Source: Cellulomonas flavigena DSM 20109
GTDB lineage: Bacteria > Actinomycetota > Actinomycetes > Actinomycetales > Cellulomonadaceae
DNA length: 64,000 nucleotides
Assembly (NCBI RefSeq): GCF_000092865.1
Contig: NC_014151.1
Coordinates: 3,720,001-3,784,000 of the forward strand
Reading direction: 5' to 3'
A program made the position numbers and the translations under genes. Below the pieces are notes generated by a model, which was not told the origin of the DNA, made no database searches, and saw only the letters and a list, made by a program, of their open reading frames with translations. Position 1 is the first letter of the stretch; each line of letters begins with the position of its first letter. This document shows, piece by piece, positions 1 to 8,694 of the stretch.

Positions 1-583
1 TCCGCGTCGCCTCGTCGGGGCCGTCGGGTGCGTAGCGCTCGGGCACGTGCGCGAGGTTGTCGCGGCCCGCGTGGACCATCACGGCCGAGCCGTCGTCGTC
101 GGTCAGGTCGGCGAGCGTCAGCGCGTCCGTCGTCACCGTGAGCTCGGCCGACCCCGACGCGTCGACCAGCAGCGGCGGCAGGTCGCCCGCGTGCTCGCCG
201 TGGTCGCCCGCGTCGGCCCCCAGGTGCCCGCCGGCGGACAGGAAGTCGCCGATCTTCGCGGGGTCCGACGGGTCCGGGCTGGCCGGCTCGCACCGGCCGA
301 CGGCGTGCACGTGGAACCCGTGGAAGCCGGGGTCCAGCCCGTCCACGGCCACCTCGATCTCGAGCGCGTCGTCGTCCTCGTCCAGCGACACGGTGCCGAC
401 CTGCGCACCCGTCGCGTCGACGAGCGAGACCTCGAGGTCGTCGTCCCGGTCGTCCGGGGTGGCTGCCGTCGTGGCGGCCGGCTCACCCCCTGCGGCCGGC
501 TGCTCCTGGTCCGCGTCGCCGCACGCGGTGAGTGCCGCGAGTGCGGCGATCGTGAGCGTGGTCGTGCTGAGCCTGCCTCGCAT
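1..583 (-). CDS. sodC: Cu/Zn superoxide dismutase lipoprotein (partial)
   Basis: Exported superoxide dismutase, expected to convert superoxide to peroxide and oxygen at the cell surface. The ATG at 583 follows an AGGGGG ribosome site and begins a lipoprotein signal peptide with lipobox LTAC and lipidated Cys21, followed by an acidic, Thr-rich linker. The mature part shows the Cu/Zn SOD signature: HGFHVHAVG, then GGHLGAD with following histidines, and MVHAGRDN near the window edge. These carry the histidine and aspartate metal ligands of the family. The gene runs off the left edge, so its C terminus is not seen. It stands alone, divergent from the kinase-like gene at 778. Confidence 0.9.
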   Translation of the reverse strand, partial: MRGRLSTTTLTIAALAALTACGDADQEQPAAGGEPAATTAATPDDRDDDLEVSLVDATGAQVGTVSLDEDDDALEIEVAVDGLDPGFHGFHVHAVGRCEPASPDPSDPAKIGDFLSAGGHLGADAGDHGEHAGDLPPLLVDASGSAELTVTTDALTLADLTDDDGSAVMVHAGRDNLAHVPERYAPDGPDEATR

Positions 584-736
584 CGTGCCCCCTGGTGTCG
601 GTGCTCGGAGCCGTCCACGCTACGAAAGGCCCGGGGACCGCGCGCGTCGAACGCGACACCACCGACCCGCCACGCGGCCCGTGACCGACGAGGACGCGGC
701 GAGTCCTCTCGACGCCGCGGGGACCTGCGGCCCGGC

Positions 737-764
737 GTGACGACCCCGACGTGACGACCCCGAC
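737..764 (+). repeat. Tandem 14-mer in a divergent promoter region
   Basis: GTGACGACCCCGAC occurs twice head to tail, directly before the ribosome site of the gene at 778 and about 150 bases upstream of sodC. It could be a regulator site or replication slippage; nothing else in the 194-base gap is recognisable. Confidence 0.5.
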
Positions 765-777
765 GTGAGGAGCAGCC

Positions 778-1668
778 GTGGCGGCACCGCCCGACGAGGT
801 CCCGATCGACCCCGACGTCGTGCGCGCGCTGCTCGCCGAGCAGCACCCCGACCTGGTGCCGCTGCCGCTGGGCCGCCGGTACGCCGGCTGGGACATGGCG
901 ATGTACCCGCTGGGTGACGACCTCGCCGTGCGGCTGCCGCGCACCGCAGCGTCCGTCGGGTCGATGCGCTCCGAGCTGCGGTGGGTGCGCGAGCTGGCCG
1001 TGGGGTGGACGTTCCCGACGCAGCGCGTGGTGCGCGTCGGCGTGCCGGGCGCCGGGTACCCGTGGCCGTGGGCGGTCGTCACCTGGCTGCCGGGCGTGAC
1101 GGCTGCGGAGGTGCCGCTCGCCGCGTCCGCGGGCCCGCCGCTGGGCCGTGCGCTGCGGCAGGTGCACGTGCCCGCGCCCACCGACGCGCCGTACAACGAC
1201 GAGCAGTCGATCCCGCTCGCCGACCGTTCCGCCGGCGTGGTCGCGTCCCTCGCGCACGTCGAGCGGGAGGGGCCGGCGCGCGGCCTGCGGCTCGACCGCG
1301 CACTTGCGGAGCGGACGTGGGCCGACGCCCTGGCCGCACCCGTCGACGTCCCACGCACCTGGATCCACGCGGACCTGCACCCGCACAACCTCGTGAGCGT
1401 CGACGGGCGGTTCGGCGGGATCCTCGACTGGGCCGACGTCGCCGAGGGCGACCCGGCCACCGACCTCGGTTTCCTGTGGCTGGACCTGCCGGCGGCCGGG
1501 GTCGCGGCGGCGTACGACGCATGCGGCGGGCTGTCCCCCGCGACGGCCGCACGCGCCCGCGGCGTCGGCCTCGCCCTGGCCACCGGGTGGGCGGGCTGGG
1601 ACGACCCGCTGACGAGCGCGATCGGCTGGCGTGCGCTCATCGGGCTGGGAGTCGTCCGTCCCGTGTGA
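778..1668 (+). CDS. Aminoglycoside/macrolide phosphotransferase-family kinase
   Basis: 296-residue APH-fold small-molecule kinase. The catalytic loop HADLHPHN gives the Brenner pattern with H197, D199 and N204, and the Mg-binding DWAD lies at D217. Length is normal for the family. The GTG start is preceded by GAGGAGC at good spacing. In this family actinobacterial members phosphorylate aminoglycosides, macrolides, homoserine, choline or hydroxyurea-like compounds, and the true substrate cannot be read from sequence. The overall layout, with DWADVAEGDPATDLGFLWL after the catalytic loop, is closest to macrolide 2'-phosphotransferase-like proteins, but a resistance role is only a guess. It is convergent with the SdpI-like gene 28 bases downstream. 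Confidence 0.8.
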   Translation: MAAPPDEVPIDPDVVRALLAEQHPDLVPLPLGRRYAGWDMAMYPLGDDLAVRLPRTAASVGSMRSELRWVRELAVGWTFPTQRVVRVGVPGAGYPWPWAVVTWLPGVTAAEVPLAASAGPPLGRALRQVHVPAPTDAPYNDEQSIPLADRSAGVVASLAHVEREGPARGLRLDRALAERTWADALAAPVDVPRTWIHADLHPHNLVSVDGRFGGILDWADVAEGDPATDLGFLWLDLPAAGVAAAYDACGGLSPATAARARGVGLALATGWAGWDDPLTSAIGWRALIGLGVVRPV

Positions 1669-1696
1669 CGCCCCGGCCCGCCGTGCGGGCACCCGA

Positions 1697-2428
1697 TCAG
1701 GCGCGCGACCGACGGAGCGCGGACCACAGCACCACGAAGCCCGTGACGGCCCCCATCGCGACCACGGCGAGCACCGAGACCCCCAGCGACACCGTCGGCT
1801 GGACGAATGCGAGCACGAACGCCACCAGGCCGAGCACGAGGACGACCGGCCCCGCCCGGCGCTGTCCGCGACGCGCCGTCATGACGAGCCGGTCGAGCTC
1901 GGGGCTCTCGTCGAGCCGCAGCGCCTGCCGCTGCGCGTCGTCCGGCACCGGCGCCTTGGGCAGGCCGTTGCCGATGACGACGGCCACCAGGGCGACGGCC
2001 GCCGCCAGGACCACGCGGCCGGTGCGCTCGTCCCCGGTGGCGTAGCTCAGGAAGTAGGCGTGGATCGCCACGAGGACGGGGGTGAGGATCGACAACGCCG
2101 TGTCGATCGAGCGGCGGTCGGTCTCGCGCGTCCGCCACAGCGGCACCACGCCCGTGCGGGCGATGCGCTCGCGGACCGGCTGCGCGGCCACCCCGACGGC
2201 GCCGATGCCGACGAGCAGCAGCGACGGCAGCGTGACGAGCACCAGCTTGGGGACGTACGCGTCGGCACCGTCCTTGCCGCCGTCCTCGAGCGTCAGCACC
2301 CAGGGCAGCTGGCCCCAGGCGTACACGGACACGGCCGCCATGACCAGCAGGCCGAAGGCGGAGACCAGGATCCCGCGTACGGGCAGCTCTCGTGCCGCGT
2401 CGCCCGCGGTGGTCGTCTCGTGATGCAT
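1697..2428 (-). CDS. SdpI-like polytopic membrane protein
   Basis: 243-residue membrane protein with six hydrophobic segments in three pairs and a short hydrophilic loop holding RTGVVPLWRTRETDRRS. The ATG at 2428 follows AGGGGGCACC. It sits 55 bases downstream of, and in the same direction as, an ArsR-family gene whose protein resembles SdpR. In Bacillus, SdpR and SdpI are adjacent: SdpI is an immunity protein that also sequesters the repressor at the membrane. The family call rests on that context and on general topology; I do not see a clear SdpI signature, so a plain DUF1648-like or unknown membrane protein remains possible. The gap to the regulator carries three imperfect copies of GGTCGGACGTGC. 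Confidence 0.55.
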   Translation of the reverse strand: MHHETTTAGDAARELPVRGILVSAFGLLVMAAVSVYAWGQLPWVLTLEDGGKDGADAYVPKLVLVTLPSLLLVGIGAVGVAAQPVRERIARTGVVPLWRTRETDRRSIDTALSILTPVLVAIHAYFLSYATGDERTGRVVLAAAVALVAVVIGNGLPKAPVPDDAQRQALRLDESPELDRLVMTARRGQRRAGPVVLVLGLVAFVLAFVQPTVSLGVSVLAVVAMGAVTGFVVLWSALRRSRA

Positions 2429-2483
2429 GGTGCCCCCTTGCTCGGTCGGACGTGCCGGGTCGGACGTGCTCGGTCGCACGTGC

Positions 2484-2771
2484 TCAGTCGGTCGGTGGAG
2501 CCGCGCGGCCCACGCCGAGCGAGTGGAGGAAGGCCGCGAACGCCGACTCGACGACGGACGCGTTGGCCGAGTAGCGGATCGTCGTGCCCCGCCGTTCGGC
2601 CACCACGAGGTCGGCCTCACGCAGGATCCGCAGGTGACCCGACAGCGTCGGGCCGGCGACGTCCAGCGCGTCGGCGAGCTCGCCGACGAGCATCCAGTCC
2701 CGTCGCGCCAGCTCGCGCAGCACCGCGCGCCGCGTGGGGTGCGACAGCGCGGCGAACACCCCGTCCGCCAT
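2484..2771 (-). CDS. ArsR-family repressor, SdpR-like
   Basis: 95-residue winged-helix repressor. It opens with VFAALSHPTRRAVLREL, continues with a helix-turn-helix DALDVAGPTLSGHLRILREADLV and a wing GTTIRYSAN, the same order as SdpR-type autorepressors. No CVCDL or other metal-binding cysteines are present, so a metal sensor is unlikely. The ATG at 2771 was chosen because GGAGG lies five bases upstream; an in-frame ATG at 2783 lies before that ribosome site. An operator-like inverted repeat lies just upstream, suggesting autoregulation of this gene and the membrane gene after it. Confidence 0.8.
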   Translation of the reverse strand: MADGVFAALSHPTRRAVLRELARRDWMLVGELADALDVAGPTLSGHLRILREADLVVAERRGTTIRYSANASVVESAFAAFLHSLGVGRAAPPTD

Positions 2772-2784
2772 GGCTTCCTCCATA

Positions 2785-2801
2785 TTTCGTGAAACACCAA
2801 A
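2785..2801 (-). promoter_or_regulatory. Operator-like inverted repeat before the ArsR-type gene
   Basis: TTTCGTG-AAA-CACCAAA: two 7-base arms with one mismatch around a 3-base centre, in the most AT-rich stretch of the neighbourhood and about 14 bases before the start codon. Placement fits autorepression by the adjacent ArsR-family protein. Confidence 0.6.
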
Positions 2802-2938
2802 ATAGCGTCCACGACCCCTGCCGCGCCACCCCGAGCCAGCATCGGGATCGATCCCCCCACCCCGCGAGCCGTCGATCCGGCCCGTCCGCCCGCGAGGGGG
2901 TCGACCGGCTCGACGCGGCACCGGTACGGTCGGAGCGG

Positions 2939-3433
2939 ATGTCCACCACCGACCCCGCCCGGCTCGTCGCCTGGGACCGAGAGCTGCGTGCCGTGCACGC
3001 GCGGCTGCGCGACAGCCTGCAGGTCGCGCGGGAGTCCGTCGAGGACGTCGCGGCAGGCGGCCCGGACGCCCCGACGCGGGACCTGCTGCTGTTCTGCACC
3101 GGGTTCTGCGCGGCGCTCGACGGGCACCATCGCGGCGAGGACGACGTCGTCTTCCCGGGGCTGCTCGGCGCGGCCCCCGAGCTCGCGGACGTCGTGAGCC
3201 AGCTGGTGCGGGACCACTCGGTGCTGTCGCAGCTGCTCGGCGAGCTGCAGCGGGCCGTCGACACCGGCCACGCCGCGGGCGTCCACGACCCCGCCGCGCT
3301 GCACCGGCACCTCGACGGCATCGAGGCCGTCATGGAGACGCACTTCCGGTACGAGGAGAAGCGCCTGCTGCCCGTCCTCGCGGAGCTCGCGCTCGACGCG
3401 ACGCCGCGCGCGGCGCTCGGGCCGCTCGCGTGA
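2939..3433 (+). CDS. Hemerythrin HHE domain protein
   Basis: 164-residue four-helix protein. Histidines and acids expected for a di-iron or haemerythrin-type centre are at DGHHRGEDDVVFP, RDHSVLSQLL, HRHLDGIEAVMETHFRYEEKRLLPVL. The last block is the characteristic E(x)3H(x)3EE end of HHE domains. Proteins of this type bind oxygen or respond to nitrosative and oxidative stress, but a few act as regulators or scaffolds. The ATG at 2939 has GGAG seven bases upstream. Its TGA is followed closely by a lipoprotein gene on the same strand, so the two may be co-transcribed. Confidence 0.85.
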   Translation: MSTTDPARLVAWDRELRAVHARLRDSLQVARESVEDVAAGGPDAPTRDLLLFCTGFCAALDGHHRGEDDVVFPGLLGAAPELADVVSQLVRDHSVLSQLLGELQRAVDTGHAAGVHDPAALHRHLDGIEAVMETHFRYEEKRLLPVLAELALDATPRAALGPLA

Positions 3434-3483
3434 GGACGCGTCGGGGCGGGCCCGGCGCACGAGCGGAGCGAGCGGGAGGTCAC

Positions 3484-3933
3484 GTGGGCGGGAGCCGTCA
3501 CGGGGCTGCCGCGCGGTGGTCGTCCTTCGCCGCGGTGGTCGTCGTCGCCGTCACCACCGGGTGCACGGACGGGACGCCTCTCGAGCACACGGTGGCGGGG
3601 AGCGTCACGGGCGGCCCGGGCGGGGAGGCGTCGGTGACCGTCGACCCCGACGAGGTGGCCCAGGGCTGGGCCGCCGCCGGCGGCCCCGCGCTCGACCTCC
3701 CCGACGGCCACGTCGCGCTGCTGCTCACCAGCGGCGCGATCCGCCGGCCGGAGGTGACGTCCGTCCGCGACCGGGACGGCACGTGGGTCGTGCACGTCGA
3801 CTCGGAGCGGCTCGGCGACGGCTGCGTGGAGCCCGCGGTGGTCACGGTCGTGTCGATCCTCGTCCACGTGCGCACCACGGTCCGCCCGGACGACGTCCGG
3901 CTCGACGTCAGCGAGCACCGCGGCACCTGCTGA
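3484..3933 (+). CDS. Small putative lipoprotein, unknown function
   Basis: 149 residues. The GTG at 3484 has GGGAGG five bases upstream and opens a compact signal peptide ending VTTGC at Cys27, so it is probably lipidated. An upstream in-frame GTG at 3430 overlaps the haemerythrin stop but would add 18 arginine-rich residues ahead of the signal, which argues against it. The mature part has alternating beta-like stretches and two late cysteines that could form a disulphide (GDGCVEP and the C-terminal GTC). No family was recognised. Likely co-transcribed with the upstream gene. Confidence 0.65.
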   Translation: MGGSRHGAAARWSSFAAVVVVAVTTGCTDGTPLEHTVAGSVTGGPGGEASVTVDPDEVAQGWAAAGGPALDLPDGHVALLLTSGAIRRPEVTSVRDRDGTWVVHVDSERLGDGCVEPAVVTVVSILVHVRTTVRPDDVRLDVSEHRGTC

Positions 3934-3970
3934 ACGCGGGCCGGAGCGACGCCTCGTCGGCGGAGCGGGC

Positions 3971-3995
3971 GGGGCTGGATCGACGGCTCGCGGGG
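3971..3995 (+). repeat. Dispersed GGGGCTGG repeat, copy 1
   Basis: A copy of the short intergenic element GGGGCTGGATCGACGGCTCG followed by CGGGG. Other copies lie at 6885-7075 and 58915-58957; all are outside genes. Confidence 0.55.
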
Positions 3996-4037
3996 AAAGG
4001 GGTCGTGCCGGGCGGCGGTCGCCGCGAGGATCGGGGG

Positions 4038-4484
4038 ATGACGGACGACGGGTGCGTGTTCTGCGGGATCGTCGCGGGTGAGCTCGGGGCGTCGGTGGTG
4101 CACGAGTCGCCGACCGTGCTGGCGTTCATGGACATCGACCCTGTGACGCCGGGCCACGTGCTCGTCGTCCCACGCGCCCACCTGCCGGAGCTGGCGGACC
4201 TCGACGACGACGTGGGTGCGGAGATGTTCGCCGTCGCGCGCTCGGTCGCGGCGGCGCTGCGCCGCTCCCCGCTGCGGTGCGAGGGCGTCAACCTGTTCTA
4301 CGCCGACGGCGAGGCCGCGTTCCAGGAGGTCTTCCACGCGCACCTGCACGTGTTCCCGCGGTTCGCCGACGACGGGTTCCGGATCGACGCGCGGTGGGGC
4401 TCGAACCCGTCGGGTGCCGAGCTCGACGCGCACGCCGCCGCCCTCCGCGCCGCCCTCGTCCCACCCGCGGCGGACCAGGCGTGA
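4038..4484 (+). CDS. HIT family nucleotide-binding protein
   Basis: 148-residue histidine-triad protein, a family of nucleotide hydrolases and transferases acting on AMP-linked or similar substrates. The triad HAHLH gives His100, His102 and His104. The N terminus CVFCGI carries the CxxC that often binds zinc with the later histidine, and DPVTPGHVLVVPRAH is the conserved central strand. Length is normal. The ATG at 4038 follows a weak GGGGG ribosome site. No operon partner is obvious; the dispersed repeat at 3971 lies just upstream. Confidence 0.9.
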   Translation: MTDDGCVFCGIVAGELGASVVHESPTVLAFMDIDPVTPGHVLVVPRAHLPELADLDDDVGAEMFAVARSVAAALRRSPLRCEGVNLFYADGEAAFQEVFHAHLHVFPRFADDGFRIDARWGSNPSGAELDAHAAALRAALVPPAADQA

Positions 4485-4648
4485 CCTGCCCGCAACACCC
4501 CTGACACACCCGGCTCGTAACGTCGCCCACCGCACCCGTGGACAGGTCGGGCGGGCCACGCCACTCTGGGTGCACCCGGCTCACGAGGCCGCGCGGACCC
4601 GCACCCGACCCGGTGCACGGCAGGACGCCACGACGCGAGGAGACCGGG

Positions 4649-6883
4649 ATGTTCGACCACGTCGACCCGTTCATCGGCACCGAGGCGACCGACCTGCCCG
4701 AGCCGTCCGGCCTGGCGGCGACGTGGTGGTGGCCCAAGCCGCAGGTCGGCAACACGCACCCGGGCGCGACGTACCCGTTCGGCATGGTGTCGGCGTGCGC
4801 GTACTCCGGGGCGTACCCGACGGGCTACGGACGGTACGACCTGTCGACCGAGGGCCGCCCGCCGGTGCTGCACGACCGGCTCGTCGCGACCGGCTTCACG
4901 CACTTCCAGCAGTCGGGCACGGGCGCGATCCGCAAGTACTACAACTACTTCCGGGTGACGCCGATGCTGGGCCCGCTGGACGACCTGGACTGGCCGTGGG
5001 AGATCGTCGACGAGGTCGCCGAGCCGGGCTACTACGCCGCCACCCTGGAGTCGGGCATCCGCGCCGAGATCACCGTGGGGCCGAAGTCCGCGGTGCACCG
5101 GTACACGTTCCCCGCGCACCACGACGCGCGGCTCGTCATCGACTTCTCCCTGGGCGGCCTCGACATCCCGTACGGGCGGACCGTGCCGCTGCGCGCGCAC
5201 CTGGGGACCGTCAACCCCGGCTGCGCGGAGGGTGAGATCGTCGTCGAGGGCGCCCCACTGGCCGCGCGCGTCGAGTGCGACGCGCAGCACTGGCGGCAGA
5301 TGCTCTGGTACGACCGCCGCCTCATGCCCGGCGGCACGCGCCTGGACTTCGACCGTATCCGCCCCACGACGCTGCGGCCCTTCGGTCTCATGTGGGCGGG
5401 CCCGACCGAGCCCGGGCAGGTCGTCGAGCTGCGCTTCGGGTTCTCGCTGCGGGGCGTCGAGCAGGCCGCGCGGACCCTGGAGCGCGAGTGCGGGCCGGAC
5501 CCGCGGCACTCCTTCGAGCGCCGACGCGCCACGACGCAGGCCGTGTGGCGCGAGCACCTCGGCAAGGTGCAGGTCGACGCGCCGACGCCCGAGAAGGCGA
5601 CCGTCTTCGGCACCGCGCTGTACCACTCGCTCATCAAGCCGTGCCTGGCCCCCGACGAGTCGCCGTTCTGGCCCACGCCCGGGCCGTTCGCGTTCGACCT
5701 GTCGACGATGTGGGACATCTACCGCACGCACCTGCCGCTCATGACGGCGCTCGTCCCGGACAGGTCCGTCGAGCTCGCGAACGCGCTGCTGCAGATCGCC
5801 GAGGAGGAGGGCAACCTGCCGATCGGCTACCGCATGGCGCGCGGCGCGGACCGGTTCAGCCGGCAGGGCTCGGCGCTCGCCCACACGTTCCTCGCGGACC
5901 TGTGCGCGCTGGGCCTGCCCGGTGTCGACTGGGACTGGGCCCTGGTGCACATGCACGACGACCTGCGCCGCACGTACGGCGAGGAGTTCCTGCTGCACGG
6001 CCGCACCCACCCCATCAGCCACACCCTCGACCTGGCGTTCGGGTACTGGTGCACGGCGATCGTCGCGGGGCGCGTGGGCGACCTGACGCTCGTCGAGCAG
6101 TTCGGCCCGCTGGCCGCGCGGTGGCGCAACGCGTTCGACCCCGGCACGGGCCTTCTCGTCGACTCCACGTACTACGAGGGCGGGCGGTGGAACTACTCGT
6201 TCCGCCTGCTGCACGACATGGCGTCGCGCATCGCGCTGGCCGGCGGGGACGACGAGTTCACGACGATGCTCGACCAGTTCTTCGGCTTCGGCGCGGACCC
6301 CGTCAAGCAGCCCGGTCTGCACCCCGACGTCGACGAGATGGCCGCCGGGTACGCGCTTCACCGCTTCGAGGGTCTCAACAACGAGCCCGACATGGAGGCG
6401 CCCTGGGCGTACATGTACGCGGGCCGCCCGGACCGCACCGCGCAGGTCGTCCACGACGTCGTGCAGCAGCAGTTCGGGACGGGCCGCGGTGGGCTGCCGG
6501 GCAACGACGACTCCGGCGGGTTGTCGTCCTGGTACGTGTGGGCGACCCTGGGACTCTTCCCCGTCGCGGGGCAGAACCTGTACCTGCTCAACGCGCCCGC
6601 GTGGCGCGAGGCACGCATCGACGTGGGCGGCCGGCCGTTCACGATGGAGACGACCGGATTCGTCGAGCCCGAGCCCGGCGGCCCGGTCCAGCACGTGCAG
6701 TCGGTCCACCTCGACGGCGTCCCGCTCGACCGCCCGTTCCTCACCGGCGGCGAGCTGCACTCCGGGGGCCGGCTGCTCATCGGTCTCGGCCCGGAGCCGT
6801 CCGGGTGGGGCACCCAGCACCGACCACCCAGCGCCCCCGCGCCGCACGTCGACGTCCCGCTCCCCCGCCTCGCCCGACCCTGA
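4649..6883 (+). CDS. GH92 alpha-mannosidase-like glycoside hydrolase
   Basis: 744 residues, typical for GH92 exo-alpha-mannosidases, which are calcium-dependent inverting enzymes. The N-terminal domain starts DHVDPFIGTE and has VGNTHPGATYPFGMVS; the catalytic (alpha/alpha)6 domain shows MWDIYRTHLPLMTALVP, NNEPDMEAPWAYMYAGRP and GLPGNDDSGGLSSWYVWATL. The Glu in NEP and the aspartates in GNDD match the acid and base regions of the family. There is no signal peptide or lipobox, so it should act in the cytoplasm on imported mannosides, unlike many secreted relatives. Start: ATG with GAGGAG upstream. It is followed after a repeat cluster by a glycosyltransferase on the same strand. Confidence 0.9.
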   Translation: MFDHVDPFIGTEATDLPEPSGLAATWWWPKPQVGNTHPGATYPFGMVSACAYSGAYPTGYGRYDLSTEGRPPVLHDRLVATGFTHFQQSGTGAIRKYYNYFRVTPMLGPLDDLDWPWEIVDEVAEPGYYAATLESGIRAEITVGPKSAVHRYTFPAHHDARLVIDFSLGGLDIPYGRTVPLRAHLGTVNPGCAEGEIVVEGAPLAARVECDAQHWRQMLWYDRRLMPGGTRLDFDRIRPTTLRPFGLMWAGPTEPGQVVELRFGFSLRGVEQAARTLERECGPDPRHSFERRRATTQAVWREHLGKVQVDAPTPEKATVFGTALYHSLIKPCLAPDESPFWPTPGPFAFDLSTMWDIYRTHLPLMTALVPDRSVELANALLQIAEEEGNLPIGYRMARGADRFSRQGSALAHTFLADLCALGLPGVDWDWALVHMHDDLRRTYGEEFLLHGRTHPISHTLDLAFGYWCTAIVAGRVGDLTLVEQFGPLAARWRNAFDPGTGLLVDSTYYEGGRWNYSFRLLHDMASRIALAGGDDEFTTMLDQFFGFGADPVKQPGLHPDVDEMAAGYALHRFEGLNNEPDMEAPWAYMYAGRPDRTAQVVHDVVQQQFGTGRGGLPGNDDSGGLSSWYVWATLGLFPVAGQNLYLLNAPAWREARIDVGGRPFTMETTGFVEPEPGGPVQHVQSVHLDGVPLDRPFLTGGELHSGGRLLIGLGPEPSGWGTQHRPPSAPAPHVDVPLPRLARP

Positions 6884-6884
6884 C

Positions 6885-7075
6885 GGGGCTGGATCGACGT
6901 CTCGCCACCAGGGGGAGGGGCGCCGACCCGCCGGAGCCCCCGCAACCCGTGGCGCGAGCGGTCGACCCAGCCCCACCCACCCCGCGACACGTCGAACCAG
7001 CCCCACCCCACCCGTCCCCCCGCGACACGTCGAACCAGCCCCACCCCTCTCCCCGCGAGAGGTCGAACCAGCCCC
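6885..7075. repeat. Cluster of five dispersed 21-nt repeats
   Basis: One forward copy (6885-6905, GGGGCTGGATCGACGTCTCG then C) and four reverse copies at 6954-6974, 6984-7004, 7022-7042 and 7055-7075, each of the form GCGANNNGTCGANCCAGCCC then C. The forward copy starts right at the GH92 stop and could pair with any reverse copy to make a long hairpin, so the block may act as a terminator or RNA-processing site before the glycosyltransferase. Confidence 0.7.
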
Positions 7076-7089
7076 GAGAGGACGACGCC

Positions 7090-8394
7090 GTGAACGCTCC
7101 TGCCGCGAGCCCCGACCGCCGCCTGGTCATCGTCGTGCGCGCCGATCCGGTGATCTGCGGTCACTCGGGCGAAGCCCGTAACCTCGCCGAGGCGGCGCTG
7201 CAGCGGGGTTTCGACGAGGTCCGCATCGTCACGTGGCCCGTCGACCGGCTGCAGGAGGCCGGCCTGCCGCTCAAGCCGTTGGACGGCGTGCTGCCGTACT
7301 CCCCGGGGATCGTCGTGGAGCGGCCCGAGCCCGTCGGCGACTACAAGGTCCCCGACGGCCGCTACCTGGCGGGGCTCACGGGCCGGCTCGTCGAGCTGTT
7401 CACCGACGGCGTCCCCACCGTCGCGATGTCGCTGTACCTGTCGCCGCACGCCACGGCGGTGGCCGACGCGGTCGCGGTCGCGCGCCGCACGGGCCTGCCC
7501 GTCGACGTGGTCACCGTGGCCGAGGCCGTCGGGTCGGACGTCACCAACGTCGTGCGGGCGTGCGTGCAGGAGGACCGGTTCGGCGCCGCGGCGCACGTGC
7601 TCGCGCAGTACCTCGCCCACGACGTCGTGCTCGCCGTGTCGCAGTACACGCGCGACCTGGTCGTCACCGAGGCCGCCGCGATCGACGCGCGCTACGGCAC
7701 GCGGTTCGCCGAGGAGTGCGCCGCCCGCGTCGCGGTGTCCTACCCCGCGATCGACGTCGCCACGTACCTGGCGCGCGACGAGGACGCGACCGACCGCGCG
7801 CTCGCGGCCCGCGGCCTGACGCGCGACGGGTACGTGCTGTTCCTGTCGCGCCTCGCGCACGCCAAGGGCGTCGACGACCTCATCGACGGCTACGCGCGCT
7901 CCGGCGCACCGGCCGCCGGGCGCCGCCTCGTCATCGCGGGCAACGGGCCGCAGGCCGACGAGCTGCACGCGCACGCCGCCGCGACGGGCCTGGGCGACCT
8001 CATCACCTTCCTGCACGACGTGCCGGACGACGAGAAGGCTCACCTCATGGCAGGCTGCACCGCGTTCGTGCTGCCGTCCAAGCCGCGCCCGGAGTTCGTC
8101 GAGACGTTCGGCATCGCGCTGGTCGAGAAGATGCTCTCCGGCGGCGGGCCGGTCATCACGACCGTCACCGGCGGCATCGGCGAGGCCGTCGGCGACACGG
8201 CGCTCATCGTGCCCGTCGACGCCCCGGACGCGATCGCCGGCGCGATCGACCAGGTGCTCGCGATGGACCGCGCGGAGCGGGCGGCCTGGTCCGAGCGTGC
8301 GCGCGAGTACGCACTGCGCTTCGACCGGGGCGTCGTGCTCGACCGGATCCTGGAGCAGGTGACGGCCGCGACGTGGGCGGCGGTGCCGGCCTGA
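7090..8394 (+). CDS. Glycosyltransferase family 4
   Basis: 434-residue GT-B fold glycosyltransferase. The C-terminal Rossmann half has VLFLSRLAHAKGVDDLIDGY, LVIAGNGPQADEL and the EX7E nucleotide-sugar motif in RPEFVETFGIALVEKML, followed by VTGGIGEAVGD. The N-terminal half VIVVRADPVICGHSGEARNLAEAAL looks like the acceptor-binding domain. Retaining transfer from a nucleotide sugar is expected; donor and acceptor are unknown. No signal peptide. The GTG start has GAGAGGA upstream. It follows the GH92 gene on the same strand, which suggests shared mannose or glycan metabolism, but the repeat-rich gap of about 200 bases could uncouple them. Confidence 0.85.
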   Translation: MNAPAASPDRRLVIVVRADPVICGHSGEARNLAEAALQRGFDEVRIVTWPVDRLQEAGLPLKPLDGVLPYSPGIVVERPEPVGDYKVPDGRYLAGLTGRLVELFTDGVPTVAMSLYLSPHATAVADAVAVARRTGLPVDVVTVAEAVGSDVTNVVRACVQEDRFGAAAHVLAQYLAHDVVLAVSQYTRDLVVTEAAAIDARYGTRFAEECAARVAVSYPAIDVATYLARDEDATDRALAARGLTRDGYVLFLSRLAHAKGVDDLIDGYARSGAPAAGRRLVIAGNGPQADELHAHAAATGLGDLITFLHDVPDDEKAHLMAGCTAFVLPSKPRPEFVETFGIALVEKMLSGGGPVITTVTGGIGEAVGDTALIVPVDAPDAIAGAIDQVLAMDRAERAAWSERAREYALRFDRGVVLDRILEQVTAATWAAVPA

Positions 8395-8694
8395 CACCGG
8401 GCGGGACCGGGCTGCGGGTGCCGTCCGGCGTCAGGCCGGCACGGCGTCCGCGATCGCCCCGGCCGGAGCCGAGGATCCGGCCGCCGGCGTCGTGGGTGGC
8501 TGCGACCCGGTTGACGGCGATCTGCGTGACGCCGGCCAGCGCGAGCGCGAGCAGGGACAGGGCTCACTGTGCGCGCTGCACGCCGTGAGATCGAGCGCAC
8601 CGGGACGATCCGGTCCTCGACCGAACCACTTCCTCGCCATTCGTCCATCTTCGGGGCCCGCGTGCCGATTCCGAGGACGACGTCGACCGCCCGC

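Noticed and set aside
778..1668. Antibiotic resistance gene
   Set aside because: The fold is shared with many metabolic kinases; without close homologues or mobile context resistance is not supported.
4298..7006. 902-codon minus-strand frame over the GH92 gene
   Set aside because: Antisense shadow; GH92 motifs on the plus strand are decisive.
6954..7075. CRISPR-like spacing of four 21-nt repeats
   Set aside because: Spacers are 9, 17 and 12 bases, too short and uneven, and no cas genes exist in the window.
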